A stretch of 64,000 nucleotides of DNA from assembly GCF_030718205.1 (NCBI RefSeq), contig NZ_JAUZQF010000034.1, positions 37,153-101,152 on the forward strand, in the 5' to 3' direction. The position numbers and the translations under genes were made by a program. The notes under the pieces were generated by a model. That model was not told the origin of the DNA, did no database searches, and saw only the letters and a program-made list of their open reading frames with translations. Of the stretch, positions 9,251-16,734 are shown in pieces. This DNA is from Nonomuraea turcica (GTDB lineage: Bacteria; Actinomycetota; Actinomycetes; Streptosporangiales; Streptosporangiaceae). How positions within the stretch are numbered: the first letter of the stretch is position 1; every line of letters begins with the position of its first letter.

Positions 9251-9279
9251 TAGGTGCGAGTGAGGCTCACGCGCACCTA
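9251..9279. promoter_or_regulatory. 29-bp near-perfect palindrome before the small-gene operon
   Basis: Left arm 9251-9264 and right arm 9266-9279 are complementary over 14 positions with a single mismatch (A at 9258 against C at 9272) around the central G at 9265. It ends 11 bases before the ATG at 9291 and lies in the divergent region shared with the regulator gene. Such symmetry with no loop suits a dimeric DNA-binding protein rather than a hairpin. Confidence 0.55.
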
Positions 9280-9290
9280 CCGTCAAAGGT

Positions 9291-9695
9291 ATGGGCGTTA
9301 CGCATACAACCGCATCAGCCGATTACCTGCTAGGCGAGCCGATACCGGAGGAGCAGGCGGCGGCACAGAACGCCGCCCTAGATCGGGTTCTAGAGCATCT
9401 GACCGCCGTAGGTGTCCATGCGCAACTGATCAAGCTCCTCGTGCTCCGGTGTGAGACCAAACCGGATCCCTTCGCTGCGCCGCTTTGGTATCCGCCGCAG
9501 CTGATCATCTATGCGGATGCGGGCTGGAAAGTTGCGACCATAAGCATCGGCCCCCGTTCCGGTAGCTACATGGTCGAGCTAGCGCGCGTCGGCCCCGAGA
9601 ACAAGCCGCAGGCCGACAGGGTAGAGGTCGTGCCGGCGTGCCTGCCGAGCCGTATCGCCCGTCTCGTGGCGCAGAACGCGGGGGTAGCGGAGTGA
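9291..9695 (+). CDS. Hypothetical protein, first gene of a coupled trio
   Basis: 134 aa, soluble, no signal peptide or membrane segment. Segments such as LWYPPQLIIYADAGWKVATI and GSYMVELARVG read like a small alpha/beta fold. I do not recognise the family. ATG at 9291 has only a weak AAAGG immediately upstream. Divergent from the HTH-PRTase gene, behind the palindrome at 9251. Its stop overlaps the GTG of the next gene (GTGA). Confidence 0.65.
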   Translation: MGVTHTTASADYLLGEPIPEEQAAAQNAALDRVLEHLTAVGVHAQLIKLLVLRCETKPDPFAAPLWYPPQLIIYADAGWKVATISIGPRSGSYMVELARVGPENKPQADRVEVVPACLPSRIARLVAQNAGVAE

Positions 9696-9901
9696 TCACC
9701 CGTGATGAGCTGCCGAAGGCTGACGAGCTGCGTTCGGTGTACGGGAACGCATGGGAAATCTGTACTGACGTGCCTGATGTTCTCTACGCGTGGCGACACG
9801 AGAACCTTGCCAAGCTGGACGGCCATCTAGTCAACGTCCTGCGCGCGTGCGACATTGACGAGCTGGCGAACAAGCTTGCCGAACAGGAGGCGCCGCAATG
9901 A
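9692..9901 (+). CDS. Hypothetical protein, second gene of a coupled trio
   Basis: 69 aa. The GTG start at 9692 overlaps the preceding stop, and its own TGA overlaps the next ATG (ATGA at 9898). Acidic, helical-looking (VLYAWRHENLAKLDGHLVNV, then IDELANKLAEQEAP). No family recognised. Tight overlaps on both sides support a real gene and a single translated operon. Confidence 0.65.
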   Translation: MITRDELPKADELRSVYGNAWEICTDVPDVLYAWRHENLAKLDGHLVNVLRACDIDELANKLAEQEAPQ

Positions 9902-10188
9902 GCAGCGGGCAGAGGCGTCCGCCCGTGAGCGTGCCGGAGATTGAATGGGTGCGCCGCTCCGACAATACGGAATACGGCATGATGGGGAGCATTAAGGCGT
10001 TCTCGATCCATGTTGACGGCATCAGCTATCGCCTTGATCCCCGCCTACCCGATCGCACTGGCGTTTCCTACAGATCTGAAGAGTTCCGAAGGCCTGAGAA
10101 GGCGCGGGAGCGGGCCGAGGCGATACGGGAGGCGTGGCGGGAAGACCTCGCCACCCCATACGAAGGACCGTTGCAGCGGGCGTCATAG
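9898..10188 (+). CDS. Hypothetical protein, third gene of a coupled trio
   Basis: 96 aa, starts in the ATGA overlap with the second gene. Begins MSSGQRRPPVSVPEIEWVRR and has SIHVDGISYRLDPRLPD, with a basic helical C-terminus (EKARERAEAIREAWRE). No family recognised. The stop lies inside the first of two hairpin-forming repeats, and a strong hairpin follows at once, closing the operon. Confidence 0.65.
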   Translation: MSSGQRRPPVSVPEIEWVRRSDNTEYGMMGSIKAFSIHVDGISYRLDPRLPDRTGVSYRSEEFRRPEKARERAEAIREAWREDLATPYEGPLQRAS

Positions 10189-10198
10189 ACGCCGCCGT

Positions 10199-10227
10199 AG
10201 CCGGGGGCGTCATAGACGCCCCCGGCT
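10199..10227 (+). terminator. Strong hairpin closing the small-gene operon
   Basis: 13-bp perfect stem (10199-10211 with 10215-10227, GCCGGGGGCGTC and complement) and a 3-base loop ATA. A shorter copy of the same GGCGTCATAGACGCC core lies just before it, spanning the stop codon of the third gene. Confidence 0.7.
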
Positions 10228-10385
10228 GCGGCTTCCCCGCGTTCCTTATTCGGGGCGCCAGCCCCCAGGCTCAATCCGGCAGTCCGGCTTCCCCGCACAC
10301 GACATCCACGTGTCACCGCTCGCTCTGGAGGTGGACTTGCGAAAGCGAGATGCGCACGGAGCGTGCTCCCTTGTAACGTAGGGTC

Positions 10386-10985
10386 ATGTTCTGGCAGGTC
10401 CACTCCGAGAAGACGCTCTACTCCGCCGCGCGGGTGGACGTCCGGGTCGCGGACGTGGAGCTGCCCGACGGGCGGCATCTCGATCACCATCTCGTCCGCA
10501 CCGCACCCGCGGCCGGAGCGGTCGTCACCGACGAGCAGGACCGGGTCCTGCTGATCTGGCGGCACCGGTTCATCACCGACAGCTGGGGGTGGGAGATCCC
10601 GCTGGGGGAGGTCGACGAGGGTGAGATGCCGCAGGCAGCCGCGGCGCGGGAGGTCGAGCAGAAGACCGGCTGGCGTCCGGGCCTCCTGCGCCCGCTGCTC
10701 GCCGTCCAACCCGCCAACGGCTTCACCGACGCCCTGCATCACGTCTACTGCGCCGAATCGGCCACGCGCATCGGCCCGCCGGCGGATCCTTCGCAGGCCG
10801 ACCGCATCGACTGGCTCCCCTTGACGGGGATCCGCAAGCTGATCGACAACGGCGACATCGTCTGCGGCACCACGTTGTCGTCGCTGCTCTATCTCCTGCT
10901 CGACCACATGCCCCGGGACCGCGAGCCGCCGTTCGACCCCACCCGTCAGATCCTCCTCCGCGACATCCCGGGCCTTCAGTTGTAA
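10386..10985 (+). CDS. NUDIX-fold protein with altered catalytic box
   Basis: 199 aa. The fold and the ADP-ribose-pyrophosphatase-like layout are clear (AAGAVVTDEQDRVLLIWRHR, then the Nudix box at residues 74-96). The box reads G-x5-E-x7-R-E-V-E-Q-K-T-G-W. The two metal-binding glutamates of REUxEExGU are Gln92 and Lys93 here, so normal Mg-dependent hydrolysis is doubtful. It may bind a nucleotide ligand without cleaving it. ATG at 10386 follows TAACGTAGGGTC with no good ribosome site, so a leaderless start is possible. It ends just before an IS630-type end. Confidence 0.8.
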   Translation: MFWQVHSEKTLYSAARVDVRVADVELPDGRHLDHHLVRTAPAAGAVVTDEQDRVLLIWRHRFITDSWGWEIPLGEVDEGEMPQAAAAREVEQKTGWRPGLLRPLLAVQPANGFTDALHHVYCAESATRIGPPADPSQADRIDWLPLTGIRKLIDNGDIVCGTTLSSLLYLLLDHMPRDREPPFDPTRQILLRDIPGLQL

Positions 10986-11040
10986 CCCCTGAGCCGGTCA
11001 ACTAGTGCGGTGACCACATAGGTTCACCGGCTCGGGGAAC

Positions 11041-11244
11041 CGTGCTGTACTGCTTGCGCCGGGCGACAAGAGGATCCAGGTCATCAAGGAGATCCGCGCG
11101 CTGACCTCCGTCGGCCTGAAGGAGGCCAAGGACCTGGTCGATGGCGCTCCGAAGCCGGGCTTCGACGGCAAGGTCAACGAAGAGCAGGCGGAGAAGGCCA
11201 AGGCTGTCATTGAGGGCGCCGGTGCCACCGTCAGCGTGAAGTAG
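11041..11244 (+). pseudogene. rplL: Ribosomal protein bL12 (L7/L12) C-terminal fragment
   Basis: The frame ending at the TAG at 11242 encodes the C-terminal domain of bL12: IQVIKEIRALTSVGLKEAKD, then LVDGAPKPGF and AKAVIEGAGATVSVK. The dimerising N-terminal domain and hinge are missing. The readable part begins ten bases behind the IS630-type end at 11002-11031. No start codon or ribosome site is apparent, so it is a truncated duplicate and not the working copy. Confidence 0.8.
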
Positions 11245-11262
11245 TTCTACTTCGCTTCCGAG

Positions 11263-11302
11263 AAGGAGCGGCCACACCCAGGTGCCGGGTGGGTCGCTCC
11301 TT
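11263..11302 (+). terminator. Rho-independent terminator of the rplL fragment
   Basis: Stem AAGGAGCG (11263-11270) with CGCTCCTT (11295-11302), extended by ACCCA/TGGGT inside, followed by TTCCGTTTT. It probably came with the rplL piece. Confidence 0.65.
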
Positions 11303-11335
11303 TTCCGTTTTCTGCCACTCGTTACGCTGCCGGGC

Positions 11336-11953
11336 ATGATCAACGTTGCATCCGAGTGGATCACGGGCTGGGCGATCTCACGGGGTGCTAGAAAGCCGGT
11401 GGCTGAGCCGTGGGGCTGGCGCATCGAGGTCGAGGGGATCGGGCGATACGTCGTCACCGACCTCCAGCGGCTGAAGAAGCTGCTCCCCACCGTCGCTGAA
11501 CAGGGCGCCTGGCTCAAGCTCTTCGTCTCCCCCGAGGAGGCTGCGCCGTACCTCACTCAAGGGTGGGAACGCACAGACCCCGGCTTCATGATGACCGTGG
11601 ACCTGAACCGCGCCGAACCCCGCTGCCCGGCCGGATACGAGATCGAGGTGACCACCTCCGGAGCGGTCACCTTCGTCCGGATCCTGACCGCCGGTGGCGA
11701 GCAGGCCGCGCGCGGCCAGATGGGTTGCACGGGTGAGACCGTGGTCGTCGACAAGGTGCTGACCGAGGAGGCGCACCAGCGGCGGGGACTGGGCACGGTG
11801 GTGATGCGCACCCTACAGAATCTCGCCATCGACCAGGGGGGCAGCGTCGGCGTCCTGGGCGGGACCGTCGAGGGGCGGGCGCTCTATGAGCGGCTCGGCT
11901 GGCGCGTGGTCTCACCCCTGACTTCCTTCCAGTACGGCGTAGCCCAGCCCTAA
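11336..11953 (+). CDS. GNAT-family N-acetyltransferase
   Basis: 205 aa from ATG at 11336 (MINVASEWITGW). The second half has the GNAT acetyl-CoA core: VVVDKVLTEEAHQRRGLGTV (motif A, with the RRGLGT pyrophosphate loop) and then GRALYERLGWRVVSPL (motif B). The N-terminal half is a variable domain. Substrate unknown. No obvious ribosome site, so leaderless translation or a start further upstream is possible. Its neighbours in the cassette, an rplL piece and a Mce-type ATPase, suggest that it travelled with them. Confidence 0.8.
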   Translation: MINVASEWITGWAISRGARKPVAEPWGWRIEVEGIGRYVVTDLQRLKKLLPTVAEQGAWLKLFVSPEEAAPYLTQGWERTDPGFMMTVDLNRAEPRCPAGYEIEVTTSGAVTFVRILTAGGEQAARGQMGCTGETVVVDKVLTEEAHQRRGLGTVVMRTLQNLAIDQGGSVGVLGGTVEGRALYERLGWRVVSPLTSFQYGVAQP

Positions 11954-12046
11954 CCGATCGCGCCACTTCACCGGAAGTCGCAACGGCCGCAACCCCGGAG
12001 AGCAAAGTTCTCGCCACGTTTCCCCTGTAAATGGAAGGTGACTGGC

Positions 12047-12554
12047 GTGGGTATGGAAGTCGTCGTCGAGGGGCTGACCAAGTCGTTCGGCAGGCAGGTC
12101 ATCTGGGAGGACGTCTCACTCACCCTCCCGCCCGGTGAGATCTCCGTCCTGCTCGGGCCGTCCGGCACCGGCAAGTCGGTCTTCCTCAAGACGCTGGTCG
12201 GCCTCCTGCACCCGGATCGCAGCCACATCTGGATCGACGGGTACGACCTGGCCACGTGCGGCGAGAGACGCCTGGATGAGCTGCGGCGGTTGTTCGGGGT
12301 GTTCTTCCAGGACGGCGCGCTCTTCGGCTCGATGAGCCTCTACGACAACATCGCCTTCCCGCTGCGCGAGCACACGAAGAAGATCGAGGCGCAGCTCCGG
12401 CGCGTGGTCATGGAGAAGATCGAGCTCGTCGGGCTCGTGGGGGCCGAGCACAAGCTGCCGGGGGAATCTCGGGCGGGATACGCAAGCGGGCCGGGCTGGC
12501 CAGGGCGCTGGTGCTCGATCCGGAGATCATCCTGTTCGACGAGCCCGTGCGGTG
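12047..12554 (+). pseudogene. Mce/Mla-type ABC transporter ATPase, frameshifted and truncated
   Basis: Reads MEVVVEGLTKSFGRQVIWED, Walker A LLGPSGTGKSVFLKTLVGLL and Q-loop FFQDGALFGSMSLYDNIAFP, closely like Mkl/MlaF ATPases that energise lipid importers. At about 12463 one base is missing. In the restored frame the signature region ISGGIRKRAGLARAL and Walker B IILFDEP follow. Immediately after Walker B the gene runs into an IS630-type end and stops. Both defects make it non-functional. The likely start is the GTG at 12047 or the ATG at 12053. Confidence 0.85.
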
Positions 12555-12906
12555 ACCACCAACGTTCAACACTCCCCGCTCGTTGAAACATGGATGGCAT
12601 CACGCACGGTGTCCTCATCGGCCGCGACCAGCTGGGCGATCGCCGCCACCGGCGTCCCGCTGGCCGAGGCCATCACGATCAACGCCCGCCGTACCCGGAC
12701 CGAGTCATGCTTGCCCGCCGCACCAGCCGCCGCTGCAACGTCTGCCCTTCATGATCAGACAGACGCCACGCCAGCACAGGCTCGGCCATCATGCTCCTCC
12801 TCCATCGCATCGGTGTCGATATGACAGTGGCGAGCAACCAGGACGGCCGGCGCAGGCAGCACATTGGGTCCCCAGGCCGGTGAACCTATGTGATCACCGC
12901 ACTAGA
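12546..12906 (-). mobile_element. Internally deleted IS630-family remnant
   Basis: Minus-strand sequence encodes MAEPVLAWRLSDHEGQTLQR and, after a frameshift, RVRRALIVMASASGTPVAAI with VAADEDTVRDAIH. This is the N-terminal HTH part of an actinobacterial IS630 transposase. The catalytic DDE part is missing. Ends: the inverted repeat at 12877-12906 and a related end at 12547-12570. Its insertion truncated the ABC ATPase gene. Confidence 0.65.
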
Positions 12907-13049
12907 CGCTCCGTCACGGCGAGCAACGCGTGAGCCTTCACGACCTGGCCATGACAGACGGCAAGGGGTTACGGCGCGTGAGGTGACGCTGGGCGACCGT
13001 AAAGGATGGTTGTTAAAGGCGCGCGGTGACGCTCAGAGACCGTGGAAGA

Positions 13050-15902
13050 TCACGAAAACAGACGATCGACCACCCGAGCAGTGGCTTTGCCGTCGTCGCG
13101 GGGAGCGAACGTCGCGCGGAACGCGTCGTAGCGGTCGGCATGGGCGGCCGCCACTGAATCGATCGACCGGAGCGCCTCGATCACCTCTGCCGACGTGGAC
13201 AGCACCGGGCCGGGCGCCTGCTCGGCCAGGTCGAGGTAAAGACCCCGCTTGGACGAATACTTCGCCAGGTCGTAGCCATAGAGCACGATCGGGCGGCCGG
13301 TGCAGGCGAAGTCGAACATCACCGACGAATAGTCCGTCACCAGGACGTCGGCCACCAACAGCAGATCGGCCATGTCCGGATAAGTGGTGACGTCGTGGGC
13401 GATGTCGGGGACGGCCGGGATGGCCTGCATGGGATGGGCGCGGACCAGGATCTCGTGGTCGGCGCCCAGCGCCTCTCGGGTCTTGGCCAGGTCCAGCTTC
13501 ACCATGGCGTTCTTACGGTCGTAGTCCCGCCACGTCGGCGCGTACAGGACCACCCGCTTGCCCTCCACCAGCCCGAGCCGCTCGCGCACCGCGGCCGCCA
13601 GGGCGTCGCGGTCCGGCGAGTTGAGCACGTCGTTGCGGGGCAGGCCGCTCTCCAGGATCTCGCCCTTGTAGCCGAACGCCTTGCGGAGCACAGGCGTCGC
13701 CCACGGCGACTGCGACAGCAGCAAGTCCCAGCCGCGCACCTCCGCCGCCTGGCGATGCCAGATCGGCGGCTTGGGGTCGCGGTTCATGTGCGGCTGGTCG
13801 TTGCCGATGATCTTGGCTGGGGTGCCGTGCCAGGTCTGCACCACCACCTGGTCCTCGCGGGCGCGGAACCAGACCGGCAGGAACGAGTTGGTCACGATGT
13901 AGCGGGACCTGGCCAGGGCGGCGTGATGCTCGCGGCTGCCGGCGCGCACGACAGTCGCCGGGCCGGGCGGCACGAACGCGCCGTCCTTGACGATCCAGAT
14001 GTGCTCGCGGTCGTCGCCGCGCCGCAGCCGCTCCTCGTAGATGGCGCGCACGCTGTCGGCGTAGAGCCGTCCGTCGTTGACGACGTAGACAGTCGCGTCG
14101 TTCAGCGGCTCCGTGCGCTGCGCCGGGTAGAAGACCCGTCGCAGCACGTGGGTGCCCGCGACGCCGCGCTCGTCCGCCGGGCGGGCCTCTTCGACGGTCA
14201 CGACCGGCACGTCGAAGCGCGTGGAGATCATCCGATAGGTGCGCTCGTCGAAGGTGCGCGGTTTCTCATCGAGCCCCGCCAGGGCGGCGTGGTCCATGCG
14301 CAGCGGGACGATCTCGCCGGACGGATGGCGTACGGACATGTTCCAGGTGCCCGACGCCAGCGGCACCGGCTCGCCGAAACGGTCCATGGCGGCAGGCTCG
14401 ACGCGGACCGAGAAGTCCTCGCCGGAGCGCTCCATGGGCAGCTGGTAGGACAACCCGGACCGGTGCCGCAGCGTGAGTGTGCGCGGGCCGGACGCGTCCG
14501 GGTAGTGGCCGCGCAGCACGAGCACGGAGTCTTCCCAGACCGCCGAGGTGATCACGGGGCGGACGCGGTGGGCGGAGACCACGACGCGGTCGCGGCGGTC
14601 GCCGAGCACGGTGATCTCGCGGTCCCCCACGACCGTGCGGGTCTCGACGAGGTCGGCGAGCATGACCGAGGCCGCCGGGTCGCCCTTGGGCTCGACCCAG
14701 AGCCGCCGCCCGTCCTTCTCCTGCAGCAAGGAGGGCACGGCCAGCGCGACCACCACCTGCGTGCCGTCGCCCGACGGCGTGAAGTCGGCGGCAATGCGGT
14801 GACCGCCCAGCCTGGCGTGACCCTTGGTGACCGTGCGGCCTGGCAGGGAGATCTTCAGCTCGAGGCGGTCTTCGTCCACGGACACCCCGGCCAGCTCGGC
14901 CCGGTTGGGCTGGAGCACGACCTGCAGCGCCCGGTCGGACGTCCAGACCGGCCTGATCCACCAGCCGGGCTTGAGCTTGAGCCCGGCGGGGCGCTCGGGC
15001 CGGCCGAGCGCGGAGCCGCGCAGCAGGCCGGTGGCCCGCGCGCCACGGCTCCAGAACACGATCTCGGCCCGCCACGTCGTGGTGTCGGGCACCGACGGCC
15101 GGTGCCGCATGCGGCGGCGCACGGCGGAGACCACACCGCGCACGGCGCCGCGCCAGCGCAGCGGCCACGGGCTCAGCTCCGCGGCGAAGCCGGACCAGTC
15201 GTAGTTGCAGCCGGGCTCGCGGGCCCCATGTGTGGCCTCGGGCTCCAGCACGCGGCGGGTGCGCATGCGGATGGGCGGCAACCAGCGCGGCCCGCGCAGC
15301 ACCACGGTCGCCCAGTTGAACCTGCGGCTGCGGACCGACAGTCCGGCCAGGTAGGCGAAGCCGGTGACGCGCAGCTTGCCGTCGACCCAGGTGATGTCGT
15401 CGATGTGGGTCACCGGCACCATGTCGGCCCTGCGCAGCCGATAGAGGCCGGGCGGCAGCTCGTCACGGAAGGGAAGGTCGGCATACCAGCTGAGGCCCTT
15501 GCGGATGCGCTTGGACGGCTCGGCCGCCGCGGTCACGACCTTGGTGAGGGTGTCGCCGTCGATGAGCTCCTCGTCGGGGCGGTGCTCGATCAGGTGCACG
15601 ATGACCCGTCTGGCGACCGGCAGGTCGCGCTTGACCCCCGCGTCCACGCCCGCGAGGTAGGGGCGCACGAGCGCGAGCATCTCGCGGCGCCGCGCGGCGC
15701 CGCGTTTGACCGCGAGGTCGATGCGGCCCCCGAGGGGACCGCTGAGCACCTCGGTGTCGAACGCCGCGTCGCGTCCGCCGGAGCCGACCGCTCGCATGAC
15801 CGCTTCGAGAGGCTCGCCACGATCGCAGAGATCCTGGACAGCCTTCAGGCGGTCGGCAAGCGAATTACCGCCCTGGCTCTGGGCTGTGACGCCGGTGGCC
15901 AT
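13050..15902 (-). CDS. CDP-glycerol glycerophosphotransferase-like (TagF family) protein
   Basis: 950 aa from ATG at 15902 (MATGVTAQSQGGNS); a longer frame upstream only shadows the neighbouring gene. The C-terminal 400 residues form the Glyphos_transf domain: VVQTWHGTPAKIIGND, LLSQSPWATPVLRKAFGY, VLYAPTWRDY, LVRAHPM and ADVLVTDYSSVMFDFA with the final RPIVLYGYDL. The family moves glycerol- or ribitol-phosphate units onto teichoic-acid-like polymers at the cytoplasmic membrane face. The N-terminal half, with many beta-rich segments, is a long actinobacterial extension of unknown role. It sits alone between the cassette and the ATL gene; AAAGG upstream is a weak ribosome site. Confidence 0.85.
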   Translation of the reverse strand: MATGVTAQSQGGNSLADRLKAVQDLCDRGEPLEAVMRAVGSGGRDAAFDTEVLSGPLGGRIDLAVKRGAARRREMLALVRPYLAGVDAGVKRDLPVARRVIVHLIEHRPDEELIDGDTLTKVVTAAAEPSKRIRKGLSWYADLPFRDELPPGLYRLRRADMVPVTHIDDITWVDGKLRVTGFAYLAGLSVRSRRFNWATVVLRGPRWLPPIRMRTRRVLEPEATHGAREPGCNYDWSGFAAELSPWPLRWRGAVRGVVSAVRRRMRHRPSVPDTTTWRAEIVFWSRGARATGLLRGSALGRPERPAGLKLKPGWWIRPVWTSDRALQVVLQPNRAELAGVSVDEDRLELKISLPGRTVTKGHARLGGHRIAADFTPSGDGTQVVVALAVPSLLQEKDGRRLWVEPKGDPAASVMLADLVETRTVVGDREITVLGDRRDRVVVSAHRVRPVITSAVWEDSVLVLRGHYPDASGPRTLTLRHRSGLSYQLPMERSGEDFSVRVEPAAMDRFGEPVPLASGTWNMSVRHPSGEIVPLRMDHAALAGLDEKPRTFDERTYRMISTRFDVPVVTVEEARPADERGVAGTHVLRRVFYPAQRTEPLNDATVYVVNDGRLYADSVRAIYEERLRRGDDREHIWIVKDGAFVPPGPATVVRAGSREHHAALARSRYIVTNSFLPVWFRAREDQVVVQTWHGTPAKIIGNDQPHMNRDPKPPIWHRQAAEVRGWDLLLSQSPWATPVLRKAFGYKGEILESGLPRNDVLNSPDRDALAAAVRERLGLVEGKRVVLYAPTWRDYDRKNAMVKLDLAKTREALGADHEILVRAHPMQAIPAVPDIAHDVTTYPDMADLLLVADVLVTDYSSVMFDFACTGRPIVLYGYDLAKYSSKRGLYLDLAEQAPGPVLSTSAEVIEALRSIDSVAAAHADRYDAFRATFAPRDDGKATARVVDRLFS

Positions 15903-16005
15903 TGGGGAGGCACCGCCTTTCGGGCCGCCATCAGTGTTTTGCCCATGGTAATGCGAGTCACATGTCACAGAATCGCCCGTTCGGCAAAACCGCAGGTCAA
16001 TGCGC

Positions 16006-16320
16006 TTACTGAAAATCCCCTGAACGCCCGTCCCAGCGCGCCAGGCGCATGTCGACGCGTTCGCCTCGCAGCGGAGTGCCTTCCTCGCGCCAGTGGGCCA
16101 GGCAGCGTTGCAGGTGGTCAGGGGCCGCGCCGCTGCCGTCGGCATGGACGACGCGCCACCAGGGCACGCCACCACCCCACGTGGACATCACCTTGCCGAC
16201 CTGTCGCGGGCCGCCTTCACCCAGATATTCGGCGATGTCCCCGTACGCCATGACCTTGCCGGGCGGGATGCGCTCGACGAGGTCGAGCACCCGCTCGGCG
16301 AAGGGGCTCAGGGGCTCCAT
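16006..16320 (-). CDS. MGMT-like alkyltransferase-like (ATL) protein
   Basis: 104 aa. Has the DNA-binding core of O6-alkylguanine transferases (RIPPGKVMAYGDIAEYLG, GPRQVGKVMST), but the active-site PCHRV is PWWRVVHADG, with Trp in place of Cys. It is therefore an ATL: it binds O6-alkylguanine and recruits nucleotide excision repair without transferring the alkyl group. Its start overlaps the end of the 119-aa gene upstream by 13 bases. An ATL gene near adnB and moeZ is also found in mycobacteria (Rv3204). Confidence 0.88.
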   Translation of the reverse strand: MEPLSPFAERVLDLVERIPPGKVMAYGDIAEYLGEGGPRQVGKVMSTWGGGVPWWRVVHADGSGAAPDHLQRCLAHWREEGTPLRGERVDMRLARWDGRSGDFQ

Positions 16321-16667
16321 GCGGCCGGGCCGGCGTCGATGATCTGCTCGAGCTTGCCGACCTCCACGACGCCGCCGCCCGTCTCGACCTCGATGACACC
16401 GTCGCGCAGCTTGTAGACCTCGCCGTCCTCGCCCACAAGCCGGGCGCCGAGCGCGGTCGACAACCTCAGGAGTTGTGCCACCTGCCAGTCGGAACCGGGC
16501 TCGCCGACCACCTGGCCCGCCCAGCGCGCCACCGGGTGCCTGCCGCCCGCGTGGCCGATCACGATCTCATCAGACCCGCGCAGCTCGAAACCGGCCGGCG
16601 CGATGGCCCTCGCCAACTCCGCGAAGGCGAGCGGTGACTCGCGCACCACTCGCAGCTCGTATCCCAT
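16308..16667 (-). CDS. Conserved hypothetical protein coupled to the ATL gene
   Basis: 119 aa (MGYELRVVRESPLAFAELAR), with beta-rich segments ending in GEVYKLRDGVIEVETGGGVV. No membrane segments. No family recognised. The 13-base overlap with the ATL start shows a two-gene transcription unit. The overlap and sensible composition support it as real. Confidence 0.7.
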   Translation of the reverse strand: MGYELRVVRESPLAFAELARAIAPAGFELRGSDEIVIGHAGGRHPVARWAGQVVGEPGSDWQVAQLLRLSTALGARLVGEDGEVYKLRDGVIEVETGGGVVEVGKLEQIIDAGPAAWSP

Positions 16668-16734
16668 GACGGGGGACCCTAGCGGATCTCTTTGCCAACG
16701 AGAAACCCGCCGTAGTGCCTGGTCCAGGCCCTTC

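Larger units (their letters stand above)
11002..12906. mobile_element. 1.9-kb cassette bounded by 30-bp inverted IS630-type ends
   Basis: 11002-11031 and 12877-12906 are inverted copies of a 30-base sequence starting CTAGTGCGGTGA with one mismatch. A third related end lies at 12547-12570 inside the cassette, and an IS630 transposase remnant occupies 12546-12906. The interior carries a 5'-truncated rplL piece, a GNAT gene and an ABC ATPase broken at the inner IS end. The arrangement suggests that a fragment of another chromosomal locus was moved with IS630 ends. Confidence 0.6.

Noticed and set aside
15903..16175. N-terminal extension of the TagF-like protein by 91 codons
   Set aside because: The extension overlaps the ATL gene in another frame and has no family similarity; the ATG at 15902 gives a normal N-terminus.
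13395..16253. 952-codon open frame opposite the TagF-like gene
   Set aside because: Shadow of the real gene; it spans two unrelated minus-strand genes and has no protein-like segments.
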